From NCBI GenBank assembly GCA_017562135.1, contig QEYB01000825.1:682001-746000 (forward strand): a stretch of DNA of 64,000 nt, read 5' to 3'. Numbering within the stretch: position 1 is the stretch's first letter; the number at the start of each line of letters is the position of its first letter. This stretch comes from Dipylidium caninum. Lineage: Eukaryota; Platyhelminthes; Cestoda; Cyclophyllidea; Dipylidiidae. Of this stretch, positions 1 to 11,820 are shown piece after piece. The position numbers and the translations under genes were made by a program. Under the pieces are notes generated by a model. It searched no databases. It had not been told where the DNA came from and was given only the letters and a program-made list of their open reading frames with translations.

Positions 1-1
1 T

Positions 2-1978
2 GGTTTCTCGATAGCTACTCACAAGCTTGTCTGGCAAACAGGATTCATTGTATGGGCCACATTTTTTTGCATATTCTGGCGTTCGTTTTCATATTCATAG
101 CCTCCTTTCTTACCAACTATTTCTTTTGGACAAGACAGAAAATTACTGTTGGTATGATGTTCTTTATTTCCTATGGTGGATTCAAGGGAAGTGTTGCTCA
201 CGCATTGGTAGAGATTGTTTCGCCGCAAACTGCCTCAGCTATGGGCATACCAATGCCGGTTTTGCGGTGCACAGTAGTTTTTATTAATCTTTTTTACGTA
301 CTCTTCATTGGTTTGACAATGACGCCACTCTTACGGATCTATAAGTTTCTCTCCTCGGATACTGCACGGTTGAGTCTCTTTGAAACACTCAATGACCGGG
401 TCATCCTCTCTGCGTGTAGCGCCGTAGCAGATGTGGTAGGACATCATCACAGTCCACTTCAGGCCAAGGTAGTAAAGTTTTACAAAAGGTGAGATTTTTA
501 TCTACATGTATTCATCGATTTGTCGAATAGCACGCCTCTTCTACATCAGCTATTTTGGTGTCAATTTCTTTTCTAAGTGGAATAGTTGTGGCAACTGAGA
601 TCATGAATAAATGAGATAATTAAGGGAACTCGTGGTTTTTTCAAGATATCGTATGTAGTACGGTATGTTATGTAGTATGTCATAAATAGTGGAAATACAA
701 TTGGAAACATGTTTATGATCAGTTTTGATCTTATTTTTTGTCATTATAAGTATAGATTTTTCTTAATTGAGGAGTTGATTGCTTTCTTTGTGGACTCTAA
801 AGCTAGTGTTACCTCAAGGAAACATAAGTACACTTTCCCGTTCATCCATAACTGGCTATTTCTTCCCAAAGTTATTTCATTCATTTGCTATCCTTACATT
901 GCAGTAAGTAATAACACCTTTACGTTCCCAACTTTTATAAGTAAAAACCTATCTATCCACAGAGTTGATGGTAGTTTTAGAATACATTATAAACTAACAT
1001 AATTGCTTTTCATGGGTTATAAATCCCTTCAAGGGAAATAATGGTTGTATTTTTTCTCATAGAACTAAACTGATTTGTTAAAAACCACAATCTTTAAACT
1101 CGTGAATAATTGTTACTTTAAGCAAAGATTCACCACGGCATTCCATTTATTGGGTTTCTCACAACTGTAATAGCCATTATTTTTAGTCCATTGTCGATAT
1201 GCTATGCGAAATGTTTTCGCAAGAAGGTTAAATTTAATTCATACCAATAAACAGTCAAATCAAACATGGCAAACATCACAGCGATCTCAGTGACGCAGTT
1301 TATAATGTCTTTCACTCCTACAGACATCTTCGCCCCCTTTTGCTCCGCGATCCCACTAAGCACGACGAAATAACTGATGTGTACGCAGACATAGCACTAG
1401 CCTTACATTATGCCAGCGTTGCCAAAGATCGCCATTCTGTCCGCTTCCACCTTCGTCGACTCCGTCCACAGCTAAAGAAAGCATTCTACTTCCATCAACA
1501 ACAACAGGGAATCCTCAAACCACTTCATCACGTGTCTCTACATCACATCGATCTCATTTCGGATCCCACGGATATGAGCATTTCAGGCCAGATAGAGGGT
1601 CCCTCTTTTTCTCCAATCTCACAACATCGACGTTGTCGCACTATTTCGTTGGAGACATATAGAAATGTGTCTTCGTCAGTGAGCACTGTGACGCCGTTGG
1701 AAGCAGACAGAGCTGAAGCTGAGATATTCTACGATATTGAATGTGATGGTTTACCAGGCACCAGGACTAAGTTGCAGACTGAATCGAATTACAAAGGAGT
1801 TATTCAAATTCGAAAAAGGTCATGTTGCGGTTGTGATGTATCTTCGGAGTCTTCTGGTTCCGATATTGTTTCTGTGGTAAGCAATGGAGATTACCAGGCT
1901 AGTATTTTGAATTTAAAAGAGTTATGTAGGAAACACATTAATTCGTCTTTTTTTGAATCTTGTATGACAATGTGTTAA
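2..1978 (+). CDS. Na+/H+ exchanger (SLC9A/NHE family), 3' part, two exons, frameshift near base 88
   Basis: This is the C-terminal part of a plasma-membrane sodium/proton antiporter that exchanges H+ for Na+ to control pH and volume. Exons are 2..489 and 1324..1978; the 5' end lies outside the window. The first exon reads from base 2 through WQTGFIVWATFFCIFWRSF, matching the NHE segment before the last conserved helices. It then changes frame at a T run (86-89) and continues with FISYGGFKGSVAHAL, the family's YGGLRGAVAFAL signature, and FIGLTMTPLL. The splice joins AG|gtgaga to tcctacag|A and restores an Arg followed by HLRPLLLRD, the typical start of the cytoplasmic tail. The remaining tail of about 200 residues is low in similarity, Ser- and His-rich, and ends MTMC-stop. 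FKGSVAH differs from the usual LRGAVAF. The subtype cannot be fixed, and the family call is firm. The frameshift may be an assembly error or a real lesion. Confidence 0.85.
490..1323 (+). other. NHE intron
   Basis: The donor is gtgaga at 490 after AAAAG, and the acceptor is tcctacag ending at 1323. The interval is AT-rich, and the open frame at 709-1002 inside it shows no family similarity. I see no other feature here. Confidence 0.7.
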
Positions 1979-4900
1979 TGATGACAAATCATCCTCGAAG
2001 GTTACGGATGTTGACACCTCTTTATTCTCATGATTTTCATTAATCCGTTGCTTCAGATGTCATTGCTAATGCTGGAAGATCAACGCATAAGTGACGAAAC
2101 AGTTTCTATGACGTTTTATTGATTAACTTTTATATTGTGACATTATCAAGGGATGAGTTTGATGAAAGGTTTGTTGCTCTATTTTTGTCATTATCACTAT
2201 CTGGGCTTACATGGCGTCACGCTAGTTTTTTTTGCAATTTTAAATATTTTTTTAATCTTGTGTACCATGATTAGTAACTAACGCTATAACCCTACAATCC
2301 TTGTCCACAAGTTTCACTCACGGGAACCAATTCCAGACTCTGTACCTCCCATCGATTTCGTATCAGTTTAATGGTAGTGTGCAGACATTACATTAATCAA
2401 AAGTGCGATTTCTGTAGAGATTATATTGAAGGTTGGTAGACATCAACCTAAAACCTAATAACTCGAAGCATTTTCGCCTCTTTTCACTATCTTACTGTCC
2501 AAGCCTACTCTAGAGCACTATGTAGAAGTTCCTACATGAAATATTTACTTGGTTGAAAAATACGTTTGACGTTCATATTTGTGACTGCAAAATTTTGCAT
2601 CTAGGTAGAATCTTCGTAAGACTGAAAAAAACTCGAACCTGTATTTCCAATGAATAATTTTTCGTAGGAAACTTATTTAATTTTAATTGAGCATTTTCAA
2701 GGTGTTTTGGTGACGATAAGGTCTTTCTGAAATGAGTGGTTTAGACGGATTATATTGTCTATTTTAAATTAAGCAGGTAGTGATAGCATTCGTTACATTC
2801 TTAAAAGACATCTAAGTTTCAAGAGGATGGCAGTCAACAGGCTCATCGAAGCTTGTTACTAAACCCTGTTCCCGATCTTACTCCGATTTAAGGCAATGAT
2901 AATAATTGGCAGAACTATAACAGCCGCACTTGACTCTAACTTTCTACAAATTCATCCCGGTTCTGTAACAAATCCCCTTTAATCGAGAAAGCGAATAATA
3001 AGTCAAACATTAACCTCTTTTTCGAATTTCCTTAAATCCGCTTCACTACTGCATTCGCACGTTCGCAGTTACACAAAAACCTGAATTTTTCGGTTACCCA
3101 CAAACGTAATTCCAGAGCACTGTTTGATGGAGACTTATAGTCAAGTCTATCTTTTATTCCTTGGTTCCATAGTGTAAACCTTTTTTATTTCACACAACCA
3201 ACGATTTATAATGGGTCATATTCGATATTTTCAATCTGACTTTGCATTCCGTGTTTCATGAAAGCATAGTCTCTGACCTCACAAACATTTCTACAATTTA
3301 TGGTACCCCATTTGTGCTATTTTGTATTTAGGATGTAAAAACAATTCTCCCCTGTCCGATTGGTAGGGGTAAATATAATTTCAGCAAAGTCAAACGGACA
3401 TTTTAAAACTCCTATGAATGAAGGTTGATACTGGAGTCCAAAGTTGTAGTTCATCATGTAAGAGGGAGGATTTTTTGAGTTTCATCACAGCTTTTTCATT
3501 TCTACTAAATCGTTAGCACCTCAAATCATGCTGAATAATTAGAAGATTTTTAGCTCTGGTACCTCCGTCCATATCTCTTTACATTTTAATTTTTTTATTA
3601 AGTATCTATTCTTTACATTGCATTCCTATCTTAGGAGGTTGAAAAAAGTGAGTACGTATAATGTGGCATCCAGCTAGCATCAGGTATTGGCGCTCCTAAC
3701 CCTCAGTACCTTGCGATTTGTGACACGAAACACCTCTGTCTTATGAAAATTCCTTATTTAGACTCCTTCCTACAAATAGTTATTACCTGAGTCATTCCAT
3801 AATTTATTACGAACTCACCTGTTATAAGAATAGTATTGTCATCGGCTGAGGTTGGTTTCAGCGTCGTTTCTTCCTTGGTAGCACAAATACGCATCTGCCG
3901 ACTGTTTAGGGAGGGGCGGGAGAGGAGGGGTCACTTCTAGTAAATTGTATGAATTGTTTAAGTCCAGATAGTGCTTAATTCGCAGACTGAAAACCATGAG
4001 CGGGAGGCTGATTAAAAGTGCGCGAAAACGTGGCCATTTGCGAATTGCACGTGGGAGGTGAAGCATCCCTCAATTATTACTAATTAGTTGTAGTAGAAAT
4101 TTCGTTTCGCTTCTATTTTGTCTAAATAACCTACTTTTTTTCATTTTAAAATATGGATCAAAACACATTTTCGAGACTGACTGGCAGGGCTGCAGTTACC
4201 CATCGCTTGATCCATTGTTGGTTGTTTCAAGAACCTTGTTATCATTGTCGTCAATATCACCTTGGTTTTTTATTATTGCGATTTCCCTAAATATCCACGA
4301 AAAAATAATAGCTGAAGTAATGGTGATTTGAATCCGTGAAGAGTAGCCAAATTGTCTCCATGCTCAGAAAGTAAAATGCCTGGATTTAAGTAGTATTTTT
4401 TCCCTGGAAGCTCGATATCACACACGTGTACTGAATAATTATTCGGAAGTTCAGCATGTCTGGAAGCTCAAATCGACTTATCCTTCGTCCTGTTCTGAAA
4501 ACCCGCCTATATTTCACACAAATTAGTTCTTTTTGTTGGTGTGACTCTACCTATTAATTGCTGCATATTATACAATAAAATAACTGCATTGGAACGGTAA
4601 ATTGCGGAATTTGTGGGTTTCATTTGATAACACATATAGGGAATATTCTCTTTCCTTAATGATCATTTCTCGATATAAGTAATGAAGAAATCTAGGAACT
4701 GCGAGTATTCCAGTTTATGAGGCGAATTTCGATGAATTAAATAAAACGCTCTAGGTCTTGTTTCGAAATTTTGGTATACGGAAACACACTAGACAAAATC
4801 GACACCTCGAAGCTTAATATTAGGTTATGGAAATATAACTAAATTTGGGACAGAATCTGGAATTACTTAAGTGCATGTGTCTGATGCTCTTGTCATTGGT

Positions 4901-5871
4901 GTCGCGCAGAATCTCCTGTCAGGGAGCAGGTCAATTGTTCGGTACAAAATCCCTGCAGGGCGAAAGTATAACTTGAAGGGGAATCAAAAGGGAACAACTT
5001 GTTTTTTAAATATCAATAATGAAACATATGGATTGTAGTACGTAATTTTTACTCGACATTTTGTCTAATAACAAAAGCTTCCTCCAGATATTCGCTTCAC
5101 ACTTATTAGTACACTCAGTACTTAGCTTCAAAATACCTGGGCTTGCAAAGAAGACTTTAAGTAGACTCATTTATCCGTTTTCCATTATGATGTTTCAAAT
5201 TATACTGGCAATTATCAACTTTTCTTACCAATGTCTATAGAATCATTAGTGCACTAACTGGTTTTTTAGTATACAGAGCACATCAAGTGATCGCTGATAA
5301 CATTGCACCCCAAATTTTTCCACTTTGATTATCCGCACCACGGGCACCTTTCCTTTAGGCTCATCGAGTATATTTGTACGATACAAGTTAAAAGCCATTG
5401 TATATTGACTAAAAGGGCAACTTTAGTCACCTAACTAGGCTGACCTAACCACGCACTTCGCAAAATTTTTCCTGGCTGAAGGCACAGTAGAAATGACACC
5501 ATGTGGAATGAGATATCATTGGAGGCTGTTAAACACAGGCTCAGGGTTGTGTGACTATTTTGTAGTGTTATGATCTTGCAGCGACTACAGTAAATGTTAA
5601 TGTCTTTGTTGGTGGTATTAGTGAAAGCAGGATGAAATCACATCTTGATTCTAAATTTAATGCGATAATAGTCTGTGCGCTTGGATCGCTTGTTTGGAGA
5701 ACTAGGAAAGACAAAAGGTGATAGGAAAAACCTCCCTCATTTTCGACAAACCACATGAAAATATACGCCCCTAAGATTTATTAAATGAAATGATGGGTGA
5801 GATGGGTAGCCTAAATGCCTCGCCGATTGATAGCTTAAAGAAGTGCTACAGCCACAAATGATCGTTTGTAG
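1979..5871. other. AT-rich intergenic region, no gene seen
   Basis: This is roughly 3.9 kb after the NHE stop codon. Only short unsupported frames occur on either strand, for example 3839-4066. No clear AATAAA signal lies close to the NHE stop. I see no repeat array or recognisable mobile element here. Confidence 0.5.
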
Positions 5872-6066
5872 GGTGAACTGGCAGGCGACGTGGAGGCTTC
5901 CGCCGTCATGAGAAGACAAGAAGAGGAAGGCCTTTTCCGTCAACTTCTCACGCGACACAACCAACACACTTACGCCTTCGACGAGAGCGCTTTCGCTGAA
6001 CGTGTACAGCAGTCCATCCAAAGGAAGCATCGAGCTCTCAAGTTACACCACAATCGGATAATCTAG
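5872..6066 (+). other. Exon-like open segment, unidentified
   Basis: An open frame of 64 codons follows an acceptor-like tttgtag and ends in TAG at 6064. An in-frame TAG lies directly before it, so without splicing the first usable ATG is at 5908, giving 52 residues. The translation is charged and helical in character, with pieces such as MRRQEEEGLFRQLLTRHN and AFAERVQQSIQRKHRAL. The segment is richer in G and C than its surroundings, as coding sequence is elsewhere in this window. I do not recognise the family. It could be a terminal exon of an unseen + strand gene, a small protein gene, a pseudogene remnant, or chance. No convincing upstream exon was found between 1979 and 5871. Confidence 0.3.
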
Positions 6067-6934
6067 ACACCTTGTAAATAGGCGTGGCGGAAAGTCATAC
6101 GAGTATCCGCTTTTGGCAGTACTTCTCTTTCGTGAGTTGGATCCGACAGGCGAGAAGCCGTTGATAACTTTCACTCCGTTGATGTTATTTGCCTTACCGA
6201 GGCTTGCTATTTTACCAGTTAAAGTGGTTCTATGGTCCACCTGTGTTAGTCTTCGCTTTGACTGCCACTTTTTATTGCCTAATTTGTTAAATTCACGAAA
6301 GGTTCGAGCAAACAGCAAACAAGTTGTTATTTCTCAGCTCAAGCAACATTCTTTCTGGTGATATCAAAAAATGGGAGACCATTTCCTCGTCTGAAGGAAG
6401 AGGTTTTTCCAAACATGACGGAAACACGCATGACCGCGCGCGGCGGCGTTCTGAGTGTATATAACATCGAACCCCTCAGCTCACCGACACTTTTTTCAAA
6501 GCAAACTGAAACCTCTCCCCCATGGCTTGCATACAAAGTATTCGCGCCTCGGGCGTAGCAGCTAATTATTTAAGTCCTTGAAAAAAGTAGATGAGTCTCC
6601 GTCGCTTGTTTGCCTCGGGTGTCGTAAACAATCTGTTTTTTTAGTGTGGACGTAGTACTAACTGTGTGTGTAAATTATTGTCCTCTGCAACCTCGCTAAA
6701 TTTTTCAGCCTCTGGGCAATGTTTCACTGAAGTGGGGACCACTTCGTTAGCACTAGTGAAGAAAAACCCCAAAGGTTCTGTGCGTTTCTGTCAACGATTT
6801 TGGACACACAGCAAAGGTTTATTTAGTGCAAATTCGGGTCTCTGTTTTTATCGTCTAATGTCATACTGACGCAGTAAAGTAACTGAAAAAGAGTTTATTC
6901 CCTTTAGTCTTAAGTGTGAAGCGGTGGTGTAGCC
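6067..6934. other. Intergenic, no gene seen
   Basis: Short frames on both strands (6113-6361, 6339-6558) overlap each other and match no family. The last tens of bases may hold the 5' end of the mariner copy that follows, but no terminal inverted repeat could be confirmed. Confidence 0.4.
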
Positions 6935-7850
6935 ATGGCTACTGATAAACCCCATTTACGCCACTGTATTTTATACGAATTTCAACAATGAAGAAATGCA
7001 ACAGAAGCATGTAGAAATTTGTTTAAAGTGTTTAGTGAAGGTATAGTTTCTGGTAGCACAGGTGGAAGATGGTGTGAGAAATTTCAAACAGGCGATTTCG
7101 CCCTTTTTGATAAGCCACGATCTAAGCGACCCTCTGAGATCGCCGACGATGTTGTTGAGACGAGGTTGGAGGAAAATCCTTCTCCGACAACATCGAAGAC
7201 CGCAGAAAGACTCCATTCGGCTCAGCAAACCATTTCAGACCATGCTCGGAGGATAGGATTAGTATGGCAACATTCAAGATGGGCGCCACATGATGAACTA
7301 AGAAAAAGTCGGATGATTGAGTCGTCATATGCATATGTCTGCTTGCTCGGAACAAAATCGAGCCCTTCTTAAAGCGTGTGCCACCTGGGGATGAGAAGTG
7401 GACTGTCTACGAAAAAGTCGTGAGGAAAGGGGCCTATTGTGGACCCGGAAAAGCTGACTCTGCCACGTCTAAAGCACAATTTAACTCTGAATACGAGAAC
7501 GTTGTGAACATGGTGGGATAATCGAGAAGTAATACATTATGAGCTATTAGGACCGAATAAAAGGCTCATTTCGGAGAAGTACTGTTAAAAAGGGAATAAT
7601 TGAAAGACAGAGAGGCCGGAGAAGAATCGGGTGGCCGACGATGTTCAGAAGGAAGGGAGGAAGGACATCGTACTGCATCATGCTAATGTCAGGCCACACG
7701 TTGCTTTGGGGACTCGTCGTAAAATTACACGACGAGACTTGGAAGTTCTGTCGCCTCCACCATGTTCCCGGACTGAGCACCCACCGCCTGTCACTAGTTT
7801 TTTGTCCTTACAGATTTTGAGAAACCAAAAACTTAAAAAGTAAGGAAGAT
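6935..7850 (+). pseudogene. Mariner-family transposase pseudogene (copy 1)
   Basis: This is a degraded transposase of the Tc1/mariner DD34D type. ATG at 6935 begins MATDKPHLRHCILYEFQQ, followed by an in-frame TGA at 6989-6991. The N-terminal DNA-binding part follows, with RWCEKFQTGDF, KPRSKRPSE and RWAPHDEL. Around 7330 the frame shifts; the next frame carries LLARNKIEPFLKRV and GDEKW, the block with the first catalytic Asp. The first frame returns for WWDNREVIHYELLG and then LHHANVRPH, where the second catalytic Asp of the usual HDNARPH is replaced by Ala. The third block (SPDLAPSDYH in active elements) is scrambled by another shift near 7770. At least one stop, two frameshifts and a lost catalytic residue make it inactive. 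Terminal repeats and a flanking TA duplication were not resolved, so the element borders are approximate. Confidence 0.85.
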
Positions 7851-8144
7851 GTCAAACGAGCATTGGTTCCATTTTCAAATGGAAAGATAAAATATTTTTC
7901 AAAAATGCGATACACAAATGACCTTCACATAAAGTCTATTAAGGGCAAGAAAAAAGTGTTTTGTGTTTTAGTCCAAACAAGGAAAGAGCATGCCAGTAGG
8001 CCTGATGTAGACCCTCCTGTTGCCACCTGAGCCGTACAAGCATTTTGTCGATTTGTTGAATGTTGCCTATTTCATTAGTGGCCACTATCTACTGCCAAAA
8101 ATTTGATTAAAATAAACAATCATTGAGGAGGTTTCACTAAATCC

Positions 8145-8335
8145 CCCATGATGAGAATGCCAAGTCGCACGCTGCTTTGGGGACTCGTCAAAAGTCGCAC
8201 AACGAGGTTGGGAAATTCTGTCACCTCCACCATATTCCACCGACTTGGCACCCTTCAACTATCACTTATTTTTCCCCTAAAAGGCTTCTTGGAGGGCGAG
8301 AACTTCAAAAGGAGAGAAGGTATTAAACAAAAACG
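8145..8335 (+). pseudogene. Mariner transposase fragment (copy 2, C-terminal part)
   Basis: The stretch starting near GATGAGAATGCCAAG shares long nearly identical blocks with copy 1 at 7680-7780, for example GCTGCTTTGGGGACTCGTC here against GTTGCTTTGGGGACTCGTC there. It encodes the same region of the transposase, from the HDNARPH block through the YSPDLAPSDYH block, with frameshifts. Here the second Asp block reads DENAKSHAALGTRQK. It is a second member of the same family, truncated at the 5' side. It may equally be part of one rearranged element with copy 1, because the spacing is only about 300 bases. Confidence 0.7.
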
Positions 8336-8352
8336 GGTTTAATTTTTCGCAT

Positions 8353-8380
8353 AAAAGGATGAAACATTTTTCATCCTTTT
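8353..8380. repeat. Perfect 12-bp hairpin
   Basis: AAAAGGATGAAA (8353-8364) and its exact complement at 8369-8380 enclose the 4-base loop CATT. It lies about 20 bases after the mariner fragment, so it may be element-derived, though it is shorter than a normal mariner terminal repeat. Confidence 0.6.
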
Positions 8381-8544
8381 CCCACGCTGGCAAGAGGCTT
8401 AATAATAACGGCAATCACAGAACTAGATAAAGTTTAATGGCGGTAAGGAAATTTGTACTTTATTTTATCCTAAAATGAACATATCTTTTTAATAGACTTG
8501 ATATAATTTTCTTATAACCTGCTCTAATATATAGGCACTGAGTC

Positions 8545-8566
8545 CTGTTTGACAGATGTCAAACAG
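8545..8566. repeat. Perfect 9-bp inverted repeat
   Basis: CTGTTTGAC (8545-8553) and GTCAAACAG (8558-8566) are separated by AGAT. It is a short palindrome of unknown role and could be a chance occurrence. Confidence 0.4.
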
Positions 8567-10914
8567 AATGTGAGAGGAAATTCGCCGGGATAATCTGTTA
8601 TTGTTAAGGTTAAATATACTCAAATTATGATAGGTTGAATTAAGCCTTCAAAATATTTAATTTTCATCAGTCCCCTGGCTGTGTTATGCTTAAGATTTAA
8701 AAAGCAAGTTGGTTCCTTCCTGTGAAGTATTCCAGATCGGGCGAATGTTGCGCAAATCTTGATCTTGAGTCTGTCGAAGAACATCTTCTTCCACGAAAAA
8801 GAAATGTTATGTGAACGTTCGCCTTACCGACCAACATTCCCAAAGGTTCTCAGGTTACACTCGTTCCTTACCACAAAAGCTTGGCACCATTACAATGTCA
8901 AAATTTATTTTTATTTTTGCAGACTTGGTTCATTTTAATACGTTAGTTAGAATGAGTCTATCAACATTGGGCACTTTACGTCTGCTGTGAATGAAGTGTG
9001 GCGATGGGTAACTGAGTCTAAGGCAAAACTCTTCTCAATATGAACGCATCACTTTTGTGGATCTTTTGGTCTGAGTACGAGAAAACATTCACTAAGCAAA
9101 TCGTGTTCCTCGTGTCGTAGTTACAAAAACATAAACTGTTAGGTGTTTCTCGTACTCTCACTTGTAAAACAAATAGTTCCAAGTATTTTTTTTTAGTAGT
9201 TGGACAATGAAAAAGGGTTTCGTTACTAACTCACTGGATTAAAAGGTGTTAACGACAGTGTAACCTTCTACTCAGAGCACGGCAGAGCGTAGGGGAGAAT
9301 GCGAGGTTGAACTCTCGTGGGTCTCCTTGGCGTCACAGGGGATAATTAAACCGCTGAGACTGATTTATGGCATTTAAAAACAATACGGTGGAGGCGAATG
9401 CATTACTCGCCAACCTGAAGCGGGTACACAGTCTACTCTCAGATTGCTTTAGACGGTTTTACCCGGCAAAATACCCCCAGAGCGGATGAAAAGATACGTG
9501 AAAAAGTTTAATTATTGCATTCTCACGATATTTCCACACTTCCATCTCTTCACTCCTTCATTTACTGGCGACTCTTTTTCACTAGGGTAGGTAAATGCTA
9601 GAGATGAAACCCAAATCTTTTGAAAAAGAATGAAATTTACTCTGAATGACCACTTTCATTCGTCAGGGAAACTCATCGACAAACTCCACTCATGAAGGAG
9701 GAGGTGGTGAAATTCTCCTCCCACTTTGTAAGGCAAGGGTAGATGTGGCTTTAATTTCTATACAGAGTAAATTATTTCCCAATTTGAGAATACACTAATT
9801 TGCTTCGCTCGTCTCGACAATCACACGAGCTGACACGAAGTTGACGTTGTGGGCTGAAAACTGGGGTCCGGGGGCGAAGGGGCCGCGTGTCTCCGCCCAC
9901 CTTGACGTGTTCCGTGCTTTGGTGAGCGATTTAAAGGAATCCGCTTAAGACGTATTACACAGTTTCGACCAAATACGCACGCTTTCCTTTCTAACCGTTG
10001 TTGTACTCGTGGAGTTAAGACCCGCAATTAGAGCTATTCCAAATATTCCCGCCAAAAATACCCGGATAAATGGGAAAGTGAATTGGTTGTTCGAGTATTT
10101 GCCCCATACGTTCCTCTATTTCCCCATGCTATTCGTTTGCAGTCCAACCTAGTCGTTATGAGTCTGTGTTACCCACCAACTGATAATGATGCTACTTCTA
10201 TGGTGACATTTCGGTGCCACAATGTAAAATCCCTCAATCTTCACTTTTAATCACCCTATATTATCATCTACGTGGTTGTTCGGGCTATGTTTGGAAAAAT
10301 ATTGGTTCCAGCAAAAAAATAAAGGCTATAAATTTGTTCGGAGTCTTGGTCTTTGTCTTCTCCCAGAAGAAGACATCAGAGGTGGCGCTTGTCAATCTGC
10401 TCGGGTGCTCGATTAGGCCATGTTTATTTACTTGCTTCTTATACCGAAATGGCTAATGGAAGCTATCAGGGTTTATACACTGTCAATAATGAAGGAAGAC
10501 AATTGTCCCTTCTTCCATGGACGATAAAGCTACCTCTCATTTAACCTGTTTTGGACATTGTTTTTTTTTCTCGGCCCTGCGTACCAATGGGTTAACAAAG
10601 CGCAAGGGATTGGGGAAACATTACCATGGAAACTTTGAAACAGGCGTTTTTTTGTTTAGACTGTGTTCAGCCGCACATGAGAGAGCCACACTGTAATCTG
10701 GGCTCGATATTTTTGTTTCGAAATTATCAAGATGTTCTTCTTAATCATTTCATGAAGATTTTCCCCATGTGTTGTCCGTCTTCAATTTATTTTATTACCG
10801 GAAGCAAATGGAAACAAAACGCGATTTACGTCCACTTTTCATGTAAAAGTTTAAATTCACCATAGTTCGAGAAACAATAAAGAATAAAAGGGTAGATTTC
10901 GGTTCCAAAAACCT
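8567..10914. other. Intergenic, no gene seen
   Basis: Only short unsupported frames appear, for example 9821-10027 and 10214-10456. Two AG-rich patches near 9280-9480 look more structured than their surroundings, but I could not match them to an RNA family. Confidence 0.4.
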
Positions 10915-11820
10915 CGTTCTAACAATTTGGGTGTCATCAGAGCGCCTCGAGAGGGAAGATCACCAGTCCATGTTGACAACGAGGAGGAACTGAGGAAATC
11001 TGTGGAATCTGAGTTACACACACAACATTTCGTGACCTTTGGTGTATACTAGCAACTCGACATCCGTACGGCTACGGATGTGTGAAAATATCCGCGTACG
11101 AAACAAGCAAAGTGAAACAATCAGACTCCTATGTGTCTGCCATGCGAACCACTGACGCGATTGCAGATGACCGCGTCTTCATTCCTTCCTCCGCAATACG
11201 CTTGTAGTGACAAGTGACTTTTGTATGATAGTCGAAAGAGGGCAAGCAAATGGGTCAACACATTCCCGAGCCGAAATTTTACAAACCATGAGCAAAATAT
11301 GGTGGAATGTTCGAGGAGTGATCCATTAGACCTTCCTATAACCAGGCAGAATCATAACAGCGGTGGAGTCCTTCTAATGCCGAGCCTGAAATTGATGTCC
11401 TCCATGAAATACTTACAAGAAAAAACTACCTACATTGCTCAACCGGTGCGACGGAATGTTACTGCACGATGGCAACCCCCGACGACCACATAAAGCTTCA
11501 TTCACGGTTGAAAAATTAACTTCTCCACATTATGAAATTATAGCACAACCTCCAAATTCACCCGATTCTTCTCCGACCGAATATTATCCATTTGTAATTG
11601 CATATTATTTTTAAGAGGGAAGAAATACGGCAACCAAAATGATATTATACACGACTCTGAGTCGTTTATTAGCTCTAAAAATGAACATTTTTTTTAAACG
11701 TCTCACATAAATAGGCCAATCGTTGGCACAAAGTCGCAGTTGCCATTAGAAATCATTTCAATTGAGTATAAAAGAATAATGTGGAAAATTGCGCTTTTTG
11801 TTTTCTACTTATTTTGAAGG
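10915..11820 (+). pseudogene. Mariner transposase remnant (copy 3)
   Basis: This is a heavily eroded transposase recognised by the order of mariner blocks. It starts with REGRSPVHVDNEEELRKSVES (10950-11010), which corresponds to the GRPS..ND.EL region. Then come the frame-shifted pieces SRKRASKWVNT near 11228, WWNVRGVIH near 11310 (the VWWD..GVIHYE block) and PPNSPDSSPTEYYPF near 11545 (the PPYSPDLSPTDYHFF block). The order and spacing fit one element of about 0.9 kb. Many stops and shifts separate the blocks, so it is dead. The blocks differ enough from copies 1 and 2 to suggest an older insertion or another subfamily. Confidence 0.65.
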
